Shown: positions 16,981 through 27,062 of the stretch, piece by piece | Layout of the letters: the number at the start of each line of letters is the position of its first letter | How positions within the stretch are numbered: position 1 is the first letter of the stretch | Assembly: GCF_900094885.1 (NCBI RefSeq) | Contig: NZ_FMBL01000001.1 | Span: 88,348 to 152,347, forward strand | Source: Bifidobacterium commune | Lineage (GTDB): Bacteria > Actinomycetota > Actinomycetes > Actinomycetales > Bifidobacteriaceae | Direction of reading: 5' to 3' | DNA: 64,000 nucleotides | The notes under the pieces: model-generated | What the model was told of the DNA's origin: nothing | The model's database searches: none | The model's input: only the letters and a program-made list of their open reading frames with translations | Translations under genes and position numbers: made by a program

Positions 16981-19377
16981 ATGCAGGATCAGGTTCTAGA
17001 TGAGCTGACAACGCAGGGCGCGGGCGTAAAGACCGTGTTGGTAGAGAAGCGTGACGGCCGTATCGTCGATTTTGACCCAGTGAATATTGTCGCCGCGGTC
17101 AAGTCGGCCTTTAAGGATCTCGACAAGAAAGTCGGCCCTGAGGAAGAACGCATGATTCGTGATCTTGTGGATGGCATCGAAGGCGATATTAAGGAACGAT
17201 ACAGCGGTCCTGCCAAGATTGAAGACATTCAGAATCTCGTCGAGCACGGCCTGGTTGAGAACCACCTTTATGATGTGGCTCGCACCTATACCAGTTACCG
17301 CCTGAACAAAGACATTGAGCGTGCGAAGGCCACCGACATCAATGCGGCCGTTGAACGTCTTGTCAACAAGGATGAGGCGCTGGTTCGTGAGAACGCCAAC
17401 AAGGATTCCAACGTGTATGCCACACAGCGTGATCTATTGGCCGGCGCGGTCTCCAAGGCATCTGCGTTCTCCATGCTGCCCCCGCGTGTATCCAACGCAC
17501 ACATGAAGGGTGATATTCACTTCCACGACGCTGATTACTCGCCGTTCACCGCTGAAACCAATTGCAGCCTGCCGAACTTTGCCGATATGCTTCACAATGG
17601 TTTCGAGCTGGGCAATGCGATGATGGACACTCCAAAGTCGATCGGCACCGCGGCTACGCAGATTACTCAGATTATCAAGGATATCGCCGGAGACCAGTAT
17701 GGCGGACAGACCGTCAATCGTGCTGATGAGATGCTTGATGAGTATGCGCGCAAGGACTATCGCAAGTTCCTTGATCAGGCCCGTACCATGATTCCGGATT
17801 CCATGTCCGAAGACGTGGCGCAGGAAATCGTTGATGGTCTCAAGGCAGACGAGCCCAAGTCCCTTCACTTTGATGCGGATCGTGAGCCTCTGCCTCAGGA
17901 TACGCCGTTCCATGAGAACGTTTCCAGGCTTGAGCAGATTCGTGAGATTTACGCGAAGATTATGACGCGTAAGGCCATCTACGATGCCATGCAGACGATG
18001 GAATACCAGATTAACTCCAACCGAGTTTCCAACGGTCAGACCCCGTTTGTCACCGTCGGTTTCGGACTGGGCACCTCGTGGTTTTCTCGCGAGATCACCC
18101 GATGCATCTTCCTGGTGCGTATCCTCGGTCTCGGCCGCGACCACCACACTGCGATCTTCCCGAAGCTTACGTACGCAGTCAAGCATGGCGTTAACTCCGA
18201 ACCGAATGACCCGAACTATGATTTGAAGCAGCTTGCACTCGAATGCTCATCCAAGCGCATGTATCCCGACATTCTTTTCTACGAGAACATCGTCAAGATC
18301 ACCGGTTCCTTTAAGGCTCCGATGGGTTGCCGTTCCTTCCTGTCCAGCTGGGTCAATCCCGAGACCGGTCAGGATGAGGAAGAGGGGCGCATGAACCTTG
18401 GTGTGGTTACTCTCAACGTTCCCCGTATTGCGTTGGAGTCGCACGGTGACAAGGATCGCTTCTGGAAGCTTTTCGAAGAGCGTCTGAAGGTTGCCCACGA
18501 GGCTTTGCAGTTCCGCATCATGCGTTGCAAACAGGCCAAGCCGGTCAATGCTCCCACGCTTTATCGTTATGGCGCTTTCGGACGTTTGTCCACCAATGAC
18601 AGCGTCGATCAGCTGTTCAACCATGATCGTGCGACGATTTCGCTCGGTTATATCGGCTTGTACGAGGCTACAAGTGTCTTCTATGGCAAGGATTGGATGA
18701 CCGACCACAGCTGGGACGACGAAGGCAAGGAATTTGCGCTTTCCATCGTCAAGAGGATGCACGATTTGTGCGTTCAGTGGTCTAAGGAAGAGGGCTATCA
18801 CTATTCGGTCTATTCCACACCGGCTGAGTCGCTTACCGATCGTTTCAACCGCATGGATCATGACAAGTTCGGCGATGTGCCTGGCGTTACCGACCATGAC
18901 TTCTATACGAACTCTTTCCACTACCCGGTATGGCTTTCGCCAACACCGATGGAGAAGCTCAACTACGAGAAGGACTTCCCGTACTATGCTTCGGGCGGGT
19001 TCATCAACTATTGCGAGTTCCCGACCATGCGTTCCAACCCAAAGGCGCTCGAGGCCGTGTGGGATTATGCGCATAACATCGGTATCGGATACCTTGGCAC
19101 CAATACCCCGATTGACCGTTGCTATCTCTGCGGTTTCGAGGGTGACTTCGCGCCCACAGAAGAAGGCTTCAAGTGCCCCGAGTGCGGGAATTCCGACCCG
19201 GATCAGTGCAATGTCACCAAGCGTACCTGCGGCTACCTTGGTAACCCGGTACAGCGTCCCATGGTTCATGGTCGGCACGAGGAAATCACGCATCGTGTGA
19301 AGCATATGAGTGGTGAAACCGGCCATGTCGTGCTCAAGGATGGCGCCGAGCGTCAATGGTATGAAGAGGCAAAGTAG
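16981..19377 (+). CDS. nrdD: Anaerobic ribonucleoside-triphosphate reductase
   Basis: Makes deoxyribonucleotides without oxygen, using a glycyl radical; 798 residues, the usual size. An ATP-cone allosteric domain lies at about residues 20-110 (VEKRDGRIVDFDPVNIVAAV). The catalytic barrel follows, with NCSLPNFADML and GCRSFLSSW. At the C-terminus a zinc site (CYLCGFEGDF near 713 and CPECGN near 731) precedes the glycyl-radical motif RTCGYLGN near residue 746. The start at MQDQVLDE has a strong GAGGAAGGG site; 35 upstream codons are open but lack one. Tandem NrdR-like boxes precede it, and its activase gene nrdG follows 145 bases later. Confidence 0.96.
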   Translation: MQDQVLDELTTQGAGVKTVLVEKRDGRIVDFDPVNIVAAVKSAFKDLDKKVGPEEERMIRDLVDGIEGDIKERYSGPAKIEDIQNLVEHGLVENHLYDVARTYTSYRLNKDIERAKATDINAAVERLVNKDEALVRENANKDSNVYATQRDLLAGAVSKASAFSMLPPRVSNAHMKGDIHFHDADYSPFTAETNCSLPNFADMLHNGFELGNAMMDTPKSIGTAATQITQIIKDIAGDQYGGQTVNRADEMLDEYARKDYRKFLDQARTMIPDSMSEDVAQEIVDGLKADEPKSLHFDADREPLPQDTPFHENVSRLEQIREIYAKIMTRKAIYDAMQTMEYQINSNRVSNGQTPFVTVGFGLGTSWFSREITRCIFLVRILGLGRDHHTAIFPKLTYAVKHGVNSEPNDPNYDLKQLALECSSKRMYPDILFYENIVKITGSFKAPMGCRSFLSSWVNPETGQDEEEGRMNLGVVTLNVPRIALESHGDKDRFWKLFEERLKVAHEALQFRIMRCKQAKPVNAPTLYRYGAFGRLSTNDSVDQLFNHDRATISLGYIGLYEATSVFYGKDWMTDHSWDDEGKEFALSIVKRMHDLCVQWSKEEGYHYSVYSTPAESLTDRFNRMDHDKFGDVPGVTDHDFYTNSFHYPVWLSPTPMEKLNYEKDFPYYASGGFINYCEFPTMRSNPKALEAVWDYAHNIGIGYLGTNTPIDRCYLCGFEGDFAPTEEGFKCPECGNSDPDQCNVTKRTCGYLGNPVQRPMVHGRHEEITHRVKHMSGETGHVVLKDGAERQWYEEAK

Positions 19378-19522
19378 TTCTTTGTATGTAGGGCGGTAGC
19401 AGGGGCGGTTCATCGATTGGTGGCCGCCTTTGTTTTAGTTCGGATGGACCTGTCTAAACAAGTTCCTATGTATTTGTCGTATGTCGTTTGAATAGGGAAT
19501 GACGAAACGAAAAGAGGTAACA

Positions 19523-20233
19523 ATGGGCAAGCTCGCAGGTGGTAGACTCCATGATTTTGCGGCAGATGAGCAGAATCGCGGCCCTTGGATTCCTACGACT
19601 TATGCTAATAACCCCAAAGCTGGGCAATGGACGAGCGAACGGCTGAGCCACGGCATGATTGCCGATTACAAAAGCATGGTGATGACCGATGGTGAGGGTA
19701 TCCGTTGCTCGATCTATGTGTCCGGTTGCCCGTTCCATTGCGTCGAATGTTTCAATGAATCCATTTGGGATTTCCGCGCGGGGCAACCGTATACGCAGGA
19801 ACTTGAAGACAGGATCATCAGGGATTTGTCGCAGGATGTGATACAGGGGGTTACCTATCTTGGCGGTGAGCCGTTGCTGAATACCGGTGTGTTGCTCAAA
19901 CTTTCTCAGCGTATTCGCGAGGAGTTCGGCCATGATAAAGACATTTGGTCCTGGACTGGGTATACCTGGGAAGAATTGATGCGCTTTGGCGAAAGTTCGG
20001 ACAAAATCGAATTGTTGCGGTACATCGACGTTTTGGTTGATGGTCGATATATGAAAAATCTCCACGATTCGTTGCTGCAGTTCCGTGGCTCAAGTAACCA
20101 GCGCATTCTGGATGTACATGCTTCCTTCGAAGCGGGGGAGGCTGTAATCTGGCCGAAATTGCATGATCAGCATCGTTTTATCCCGGAGATTTATGGCAAA
20201 GACCGATCCTTTGGCGAAGGGGCCGCCAGCTGA
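19523..20233 (+). CDS. nrdG: Anaerobic ribonucleotide reductase activating protein
   Basis: A radical-SAM enzyme that installs the glycyl radical on NrdD. The iron-sulfur motif CxxxCxxC is seen as SGCPFHCVECFN at about residues 67-78, followed by the family GGEPLL (LGGEPLLNTGVLLKL) and WTGYTWEEL. It has 236 residues with an N-terminal extension of about 40 relative to E. coli NrdG. The start MGKLAGG is preceded by AGAGG; an ATG eight codons earlier is possible. Its place after nrdD implies shared control by the NrdR-like boxes. Confidence 0.93.
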   Translation: MGKLAGGRLHDFAADEQNRGPWIPTTYANNPKAGQWTSERLSHGMIADYKSMVMTDGEGIRCSIYVSGCPFHCVECFNESIWDFRAGQPYTQELEDRIIRDLSQDVIQGVTYLGGEPLLNTGVLLKLSQRIREEFGHDKDIWSWTGYTWEELMRFGESSDKIELLRYIDVLVDGRYMKNLHDSLLQFRGSSNQRILDVHASFEAGEAVIWPKLHDQHRFIPEIYGKDRSFGEGAAS

Positions 20234-20490
20234 GCGTTGCTGAAAGAGAAATGTTGTGCTTTGAGACGCAACCATGGCCTTGCAAGAAAAGGCGGCAAAA
20301 GCGTCTTGCATGTTTTATTGGTTTTGTCAAGAGATATACGTCACAATGCTTGCTTCTGTGAGCTGAATTTGGATTCATAATAACAGAAACTGGGCTGCAT
20401 GCCTACTAACCTTGTCAAGTAAATGTGTGTAAGCTCACAGCGTTGCATCGCATACAACGATGTGTGCGGAGAGATGATAAGGATTCAGGC

Positions 20491-23400
20491 ATGGCTGACG
20501 GGATGGATACCAAGGTCAGGAAGCGTGGTGTTGCGCCTCTGCGTGTTGGTTTGGATATCGGGTCAACCACGGTTAAAGCCGTGGTGCTTGATGACAGCAA
20601 TGATTTGAAAGATGCGATTTTCTCGGATTATCGTCGGCATCATGCCAATGTGCGCGCTACCGTAGTTGGACTGTTGCAAGATGTTAAGGCGCAGCTTGAT
20701 CAGGAGGGGTGTGGCGGCAGGCCGATTCATCTCGCCATTACCGGTTCTGGTGGTCTTAGCCTGGCTGACGACATGCGTGTACCGTTCATTCAGGAAGTCA
20801 TAGCCGAAACCAAAGCCATCGATGCAGCGTACCCGACAGCTGACGTCATCATCGAGCTCGGTGGTGAGGATGCGAAAATCACGTATTTGAAGCCGAGTCC
20901 TGAGCAGCGCATGAACGGTTCATGCGCAGGTGGCACAGGTGCATTTATCGACCAGATGGCCACCCTTCTTGACACTGACGCCTCCGGACTCAACGAGATG
21001 GCCAAGGATTACAAGGTTCTTTATCCAATTGCTTCACGCTGCGGCGTATTCGCCAAGTCTGATTTGCAACCGCTGATCAACGATGGTGCCGATAAACCCG
21101 ATTTGGCCGCTTCCATTTTCTCGGCCGTCGCCACGCAGACCATAGCCGGCCTTGCGTCCGGCCGTTCCGTTCGCGGCAACGTCATTTTTCTCGGAGGGCC
21201 GCTTTTTTTCCTCTCCGAGCTTCGTGCGGCGTTTGCCCGTGTTCTTGAAGGTAAAGTCGAACAATTCATTGTTCCCGAAGATGCCCACCTTTATGTGGCT
21301 TATGGATCGGCGTTGATGTGCGGTGATGACGATGAGCTCGATTCCGAACAGCACTTCCAAGCACGTACCTGTGAGGAGATTATCGACGACTTGGACACCT
21401 TGAAGAACAAGCCGGTGGATGCTGCTACGCTGCCGCCGTTGTTCCCCAATCCGCAGGATCGACGCGAGTTTGATGAGCGCCATCATCGGGAACATATCAA
21501 GGTCGGAACTCTTGAAGGGGCAAAGGGTCCCCATTTCTTCGGTATCGACGCAGGGTCGACCACAATCAAGGCAACGTTGATCAACGATGATCGTGAGATT
21601 GTATGGTCGTCTTATGCCACAAACGATGGAAGTCCGCTGGACGCGGCCATCGAAATCGTGCGCAAGATTGAGCGCGAATTGCCGGAAGATGCGTGGATTG
21701 CCCGAAGCTGCGCCACAGGCTATGGCGAAGGCCTGATCACCACCGGTTTGCACCTCGATGAGGGTGTGGTGGAAACCATGGCGCATTATCGTGGAGCAGA
21801 GATGGTGAGCCCCGGCGTTACCGCCGTTATCGATATAGGCGGGCAGGACATGAAATATCTCGCCATCAACGACGGTGTAATCGATTCGATTTCCGTCAAT
21901 GAGGCATGTTCGTCCGGTTGCGGCTCATTCCTGCAGACATTCGCTCGTTCCATGGGTCTGACCATCGAGGAATTTACCCAGGCTGCGTTGAATTCGGATC
22001 ATCCTGTTGACTTGGGTTCGCGATGCACCGTGTTCATGAACTCATCGGTTAAGCAGGCCCAAAAAGAGGGTGCATCTGTTGAGAACATTGCTGCCGGTCT
22101 TTGCTATTCCGTGGTGCGTAACGCCCTGTACAAGGTCATTAAGTTACGCGATGCCGGTCAGCTGGGCGACACCATCGAAGTGCAGGGTGGAACATTCCTC
22201 AATGATGCTGTGTTGCGCGCTTTCGAACTGTTGACCGGAAAAGAAGTGACCCGTCCGAACATTGCTGGTCTTATGGGCGCATACGGTGCGGCCCTTACCG
22301 CCCGTATGCACTACGAGGATGCCTACGAAGTGGATGAAACAGCAGGGCACACGCGTTCTGCCATTATCGAGGGGGAGGAACTCGACAATCTGTCGATGAC
22401 TTCTTCACGCGACGTGTGCAAACGATGCCAAAATCGTTGCAAACTGACGATCACGACCTTCCAAGATGGTTCGCGCTACGTTACCGGTAACCGCTGTGAA
22501 CGTGGCGCCGATGCTAAGGCTGAACGTAGCGAACGTCCGAATCTCTATGACTACAAGTACAAGCGTGCATTCGCTTACCGCAGGCTTACCGATAAGAAAG
22601 CCTACCGAGGTGAAATCGGCATTCCGCGCGCGCTGAATATGTACGAGAACTATCCGTTCTGGTTTACTCTGTTGACCGAACTTGGTTTCAAAGTCCGTAT
22701 TTCTGGCCGATCAAGCCATGAACTTTTCGAGTCCGGCATCGAATCCATCGCTTCGGAAAACATCTGTTATCCGGCGAAGCTGGTGCACGGACACATCGAA
22801 TGGTTGCTTGACCACGGTGTAAAAACCATTTTCTATCCTTGCGTTTCCTACGAAGAGAACCTTGTGGAAGACGACACTGACAACCATTACAATTGTCCGA
22901 TTGTCGCCAATTACCCGGTGGTAATTGAAGCCAACATGGCCGAGTTGCGCGAACCGGGCATTCGCTATATGCGACCCTACTTCAATCTGGCCGACCACGA
23001 GCTGATGGTGCAACGAATCGTCGATGAATTCGGCTGGGCCAATGTTACTAGGGAAGAGGCAGAGGGGGCCGTCAAGGCCGCTTATGCAGAGGACAAGATT
23101 TTCAAACACGATGTCCAGCAGGAGGGATTGCGTGCGCTGGCCTATATGAAGGAGCACCACAGCCGAGGCATTGTCCTCGCAGGACGCCCCTATCACGTGG
23201 ATCCGGAAATCAACCACGGTATTCCGGAAACGATTTGCTCACTGGGAATGGTGGTCCTTTCCGAGGATTCAATCTGCGAACTGCAGCCTGGCGAGAAACT
23301 ACATTTGACCGATTTCCTACCCAACGATGAAAAGGACCCAAGGGCCAAGAATGAAGGTGGATTCCGTGAGGTGGGGGATCGTAAGGTTGTTCATATGCCC

Positions 23401-25527
23401 TTGCGCGTCGCCAATCAGTGGGCCTACCATTCGAGGCTTTATGCGGCAGCCAATTTTGTTGCGTCCTATCCGGGGCTTGAATTGGTGCAGCTCAACTCCT
23501 TCGGTTGCGGTATCGATGCCATCACTACCGACCAGGTATCTGAAATCTTGGCAGAAAAGGCTGATGTGTATACGCTTCTCAAGATTGATGAAGTCAGCAA
23601 CCTTGGTGCGGCAAAGATTCGTTTGCGCTCGCTCAAGGCTGCGGTCGAAGAGCGTGAGGCGAACAAGCGCAAGCTCAAGCGGATTGTTGCCGATGTCGAA
23701 TCCGATGTACCGGTGGTTGCCAACGGACAGAACGAGGGTGATATGGAATCCGCTGCGCATTCCGCGGCTCAGGAAAAGGCCCGCAAGCAGGCTGCTGCGA
23801 AGCGTGAAGCTGAGTTGAAGGATGCCGAAAGCAAACTTGAAGAAGCCAAGGCACAATTGGCTGTTGCTCAGGCCGCTCTCGAAGCTGCGCAGAAAACAGC
23901 CGAAAACGCTAAACAAAATGCTGACGCCGTACCGATTGAGGATGGGGGAGCGTCTGTTGAAGGCTCGGGTCGAAACGATGAAGCTGCAGGGCTCAAACGG
24001 GGTGAATTCCGCAAGACCGGCTCCGAGGCACCCACTCCTGGACGCCAGGCACTTTTGGATAGCGTAATGAAGGCGAACCCGAAGTTGACGCAATCGATGA
24101 AGGATGCCTCACGTCGTGCCAACGGTGAATTGAATGCGAGCAATGGTGCTGATGACTCGGCATCCGCATCCGTCGATCATGTCGGAAAAGCGGGCGACGA
24201 GAAGAAGCCGGGCAAGGGTACCCTTTCCGATTATGCCCATAAAGTGCGTTTCCAGAAGGAGATGCGTAAGGATTATACCATTGTTGCTCCACAGATGAGT
24301 CCTGTGCATATGAGTTTGGTTGAAGCGGTGATTCGGTCCGGTGGCTATCATTTTGATGTCCTTAAGATGGCCGACCATCAGGATGTTGAAACCGGGCTCA
24401 AATATGTCAATAATGATGCCTGCTACCCAGCCATCATGGTCGTCGGTCAGCTTGTTGATTCGATCATCAAGGGCAAATATGATCCGGACAAGGTATGCCT
24501 CGCAATTACCCAGACCGGTGGCATGTGCCGAGCAACCAACTATTACGGTTTGATTCGTAAGGCTCTCATCGATGCGGGGTACCCGCAGGTGCCGGTTATA
24601 GCGATTTCGACGCAAGGCATTGAAGACAACCCGGGCTTCACGGTGACTCCGGCTTTGCTGTGGCGTGCGGTTAAAGCGTTGGTTATCGGTGATTTGCTGA
24701 TGAAGTGTCACTATCGTGTTCGTCCCTATGAGTCGGTGAAGGGCAGCGCCAACCAACTCTACGAGATGTGGGACAAGATCGTGCGTGAGACCATCGAGCA
24801 TCACGGTTATTCGGCTATCGCCAAGCAGGAAATAGGCAAGGGCTATCTGCCGTATCGGACGCTGCTGCGAGAGATCGTCAAAAGTTTCGATGCATTGCCG
24901 TTGCGTGATATTCCGCGCAAGCCGCGTATCGGTGTCGTCGGTGAAATTCTTGTGAAATACCATCCGGATGCCAACAACCATCTGGTCGAGCAGATTGAGG
25001 AACAAGGCTGTGAGGCCGTGGTACCCGGCATCATGGAATTCATGACGACTAACCCTTATATCTCCGACTGGAATAAGGAAAATATCGGCAAGGGTGGCAA
25101 TCAGAAAGTTTACGCGTTCATGCGCTGGGCTCTTGACAGGGTCATGAACCCGTTGCGCAGCGCTATTGACCTCGCGCACGGCAAATTCAGCCAGGACACC
25201 CCAATGCCTGAACTGGTGGATTTGGCCTCCACTGTCACCTCTATCGGTGTGCAGGCCGGTGAGGGTTGGTTGCTTACGGGAGAGATTCTCGAACTCATCA
25301 AGTCGGGCTGTCCGAATGTGGTGTGTGCTCAACCCTTTGCATGTTTGCCCAACCACGTCACTGGACGTGGCATGTTCGGCAAGATTCGCAGGCTGTATCC
25401 CGAGGCGAATATCGTGTCCATTGATTACGACCCAGGTGCTTCCGCCGCCAATCAGCTCAACCGCATTAAGCTGATGATTGCCGCGGCTAAGAAAAACGAG
25501 CAGGAGAAGCTGGAAAAGGCCGATTGA
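20491..25527 (+). CDS. Giant 2-hydroxyacyl-CoA dehydratase activase-like protein
   Basis: A 1678-residue multidomain protein. Two ASKHA-type activase domains (BadF/BcrA/HgdC group) come first, with GLDIGSTTVKAVV near residue 19 and GIDAGSTTIKATL near 348. Each carries a cluster-binding cysteine (NGSCAGGTGAF near 143; NEACSSGCGSF near 470). A CKRCQNRC zinc or iron-sulfur motif follows near 642. A DUF2229-type domain starts near 713 (ALNMYENYPFWFTLL). An Ala/Lys/Glu coiled-coil linker spans about 1085-1145, and a dehydratase-subunit-like domain runs from about 1263 (IVAPQMSP) to the end. In fermenters, HgdC activates dehydratases by ATP-driven electron transfer. No dehydratase genes are nearby, so the target is unknown. 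The start has an AAGGA site. Confidence 0.85.
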   Translation: MADGMDTKVRKRGVAPLRVGLDIGSTTVKAVVLDDSNDLKDAIFSDYRRHHANVRATVVGLLQDVKAQLDQEGCGGRPIHLAITGSGGLSLADDMRVPFIQEVIAETKAIDAAYPTADVIIELGGEDAKITYLKPSPEQRMNGSCAGGTGAFIDQMATLLDTDASGLNEMAKDYKVLYPIASRCGVFAKSDLQPLINDGADKPDLAASIFSAVATQTIAGLASGRSVRGNVIFLGGPLFFLSELRAAFARVLEGKVEQFIVPEDAHLYVAYGSALMCGDDDELDSEQHFQARTCEEIIDDLDTLKNKPVDAATLPPLFPNPQDRREFDERHHREHIKVGTLEGAKGPHFFGIDAGSTTIKATLINDDREIVWSSYATNDGSPLDAAIEIVRKIERELPEDAWIARSCATGYGEGLITTGLHLDEGVVETMAHYRGAEMVSPGVTAVIDIGGQDMKYLAINDGVIDSISVNEACSSGCGSFLQTFARSMGLTIEEFTQAALNSDHPVDLGSRCTVFMNSSVKQAQKEGASVENIAAGLCYSVVRNALYKVIKLRDAGQLGDTIEVQGGTFLNDAVLRAFELLTGKEVTRPNIAGLMGAYGAALTARMHYEDAYEVDETAGHTRSAIIEGEELDNLSMTSSRDVCKRCQNRCKLTITTFQDGSRYVTGNRCERGADAKAERSERPNLYDYKYKRAFAYRRLTDKKAYRGEIGIPRALNMYENYPFWFTLLTELGFKVRISGRSSHELFESGIESIASENICYPAKLVHGHIEWLLDHGVKTIFYPCVSYEENLVEDDTDNHYNCPIVANYPVVIEANMAELREPGIRYMRPYFNLADHELMVQRIVDEFGWANVTREEAEGAVKAAYAEDKIFKHDVQQEGLRALAYMKEHHSRGIVLAGRPYHVDPEINHGIPETICSLGMVVLSEDSICELQPGEKLHLTDFLPNDEKDPRAKNEGGFREVGDRKVVHMPLRVANQWAYHSRLYAAANFVASYPGLELVQLNSFGCGIDAITTDQVSEILAEKADVYTLLKIDEVSNLGAAKIRLRSLKAAVEEREANKRKLKRIVADVESDVPVVANGQNEGDMESAAHSAAQEKARKQAAAKREAELKDAESKLEEAKAQLAVAQAALEAAQKTAENAKQNADAVPIEDGGASVEGSGRNDEAAGLKRGEFRKTGSEAPTPGRQALLDSVMKANPKLTQSMKDASRRANGELNASNGADDSASASVDHVGKAGDEKKPGKGTLSDYAHKVRFQKEMRKDYTIVAPQMSPVHMSLVEAVIRSGGYHFDVLKMADHQDVETGLKYVNNDACYPAIMVVGQLVDSIIKGKYDPDKVCLAITQTGGMCRATNYYGLIRKALIDAGYPQVPVIAISTQGIEDNPGFTVTPALLWRAVKALVIGDLLMKCHYRVRPYESVKGSANQLYEMWDKIVRETIEHHGYSAIAKQEIGKGYLPYRTLLREIVKSFDALPLRDIPRKPRIGVVGEILVKYHPDANNHLVEQIEEQGCEAVVPGIMEFMTTNPYISDWNKENIGKGGNQKVYAFMRWALDRVMNPLRSAIDLAHGKFSQDTPMPELVDLASTVTSIGVQAGEGWLLTGEILELIKSGCPNVVCAQPFACLPNHVTGRGMFGKIRRLYPEANIVSIDYDPGASAANQLNRIKLMIAAAKKNEQEKLEKAD

Positions 25528-25576
25528 GCCAGGGAATTGAGTTTCCCGTATTTTTCGGAGATCCGGTGGTTCAGCA

Positions 25577-25615
25577 GAAAACGGGTGATGGTCTTTGTGG
25601 ACATCACCCGTTTTC
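25577..25615. terminator. Bidirectional terminator between convergent genes
   Basis: A 14-base perfect stem, GAAAACGGGTGATG (25577-25590) with CATCACCCGTTTTC (25602-25615). The A-rich and T-rich flanks make it work in both directions. Confidence 0.85.
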
Positions 25616-25625
25616 GTTTAAGTTC

Positions 25626-26753
25626 TTACCACTGGGCGCGCCAGTATTGCGGTGCAGCTGGAATGTTCTCTTTCGCAACGCCAAGTTTCCCAGCTGCCAT
25701 TGCCGGCCAGTGTGGATTGCGCATGGCGGCCCGTCCGATGGAAACCGCATCGACTTGATGTGTGCGCAGCATCGTTTCCGCCTGTTCAGGACTTGAAACA
25801 CCGCCGACCACGCTTACTGTTGCATTGTTGCCGGCCAAAGCTTCTTTCATCTGCGCTCCGAGTATGGCATGAAACCCTGGTCCCGAGGGTTGCAACGGGG
25901 TATTGGCCAGACCGCCGGAGGATACGTCCACCCAAGTGACTCCATGGTTGTCGACCAAATTGCGCATCAGGCTTGAGGTGGTGGCGATATTAAGTCCGTC
26001 TTCCACCCAATCCGTCGCCGAAATGCGGATGCCGAGCGGTTTTGAGTCTGGCCAGACGGCACGTACCGCATCGACCACTTCGCAAATAAAACGGGAACGG
26101 TTTTCCGTGCTTCCGCCGTATTCATCCGTGCGCGTATTGACGAGCGGAGAAAGTGATTCGTGAAGGAGGTAGCCATGAGCTGCATGAATCTGTACGGCAT
26201 CGTAGCCTGCTGCATCCGCTCGTTGTGCCGCTTGTGCAAAAGAGGCTACGATTTGTTTGATTCCGGCGTTGTCCAACGCCATTGTCGGTTCGTAGCCTTC
26301 CATGACCGACTCGCTGGTCATGCCGACCGTGTGCCAACCGCCGTCTTCTTTTGAGGCGGATCCGGTGTGCAGGCCTGGAAGCCAGGGTCGCCCTGAGCCC
26401 CGACCGCCGGCATGATTGAGCTGAATCGCCGCGGCCGCACCTTGCGCATGGATGAATGAAACCAGGTGACGATGGGATGCGGTCTGTTCGTCGGTGTACA
26501 TCCCCAGGTCGCGTGGCGAGATTCTGCCGACCGGGCACACGCCGGTCGACTCAACGGTCAGCATTCCGAACCCGCCCGCGGCCATGGCTCCGTAGTGTTG
26601 CAAATGCCAGTCTGTCGCTACACCGTCCTGCTGGTCGACGGCGTACTGGCACATGGGTGAAAGAATGGTCCGGTTGCGCAGCGTTAGTCCAGTGCCGTCA
26701 GGGCTGGCAATCGTTAACGGTGAAAACAGTGTGCTGTGATTGTCCGTGGTCAT
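25626..26753 (-). CDS. Old yellow enzyme family NADH:flavin oxidoreductase
   Basis: An FMN-dependent ene-reductase of about the YqjM/NamA type, 375 residues. Visible family features are the N-terminal NRTILSPMCQYAVDQQDG (with the cysteine typical of thermophilic-like OYEs), QLNHAGGRG, the catalytic-site AAHGYLLHESLSPLVNTRTD followed by EYGGSTENRSRF, and the C-terminal phosphate-binding VSIGRAAMRNPHWP. The substrate is likely an activated alkene or other electrophile. It is convergent with the activase gene and divergent from the ligase gene to its right. Confidence 0.93.
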   Translation of the reverse strand: MTTDNHSTLFSPLTIASPDGTGLTLRNRTILSPMCQYAVDQQDGVATDWHLQHYGAMAAGGFGMLTVESTGVCPVGRISPRDLGMYTDEQTASHRHLVSFIHAQGAAAAIQLNHAGGRGSGRPWLPGLHTGSASKEDGGWHTVGMTSESVMEGYEPTMALDNAGIKQIVASFAQAAQRADAAGYDAVQIHAAHGYLLHESLSPLVNTRTDEYGGSTENRSRFICEVVDAVRAVWPDSKPLGIRISATDWVEDGLNIATTSSLMRNLVDNHGVTWVDVSSGGLANTPLQPSGPGFHAILGAQMKEALAGNNATVSVVGGVSSPEQAETMLRTHQVDAVSIGRAAMRNPHWPAMAAGKLGVAKENIPAAPQYWRAQW

Positions 26754-27062
26754 AGCGGTGCCCCTTTGATCCGTGTGATTAGACGATTGATTCGTTGCTT
26801 TTCAATATGGTAAACCAGCCGTCAGTCTTTCGTTTTTGAACTGTTCGGCTGTATTCTCATCGATAGCATTTTGGAATTTCTTTCTAATTATCTGCTGTCT
26901 AACGCTATCTATCCAACGGTAGCGTATTTTGTTTCAATCCCTATTTCTCGGGTTTTGCGACTTATGAGGTACCGTGTTTATGGCCGATAACGGATGGTGC
27001 AAGTAAGTGCGCAACTTGCGTAATTGTTCGAAAAATGCGGCCCAGGTGCTTACGATGGGAGT
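26754..27062. other. Divergent intergenic region
   Basis: These 309 bases hold no gene that I can support. The middle is A+T-rich and would contain promoters for the divergent flanking genes. A small hairpin is present (CGCTATC at 26903-26909 with GGTAGCG at 26918-26924, followed by TATTTT). No clear operator is seen. Confidence 0.5.

Noticed and set aside
18247..19413. Long open frame antisense to nrdD (388 codons)
   Set aside because: It lies fully opposite a well-supported gene, has no family motifs and no ribosome binding site; it is a shadow of the codon bias.
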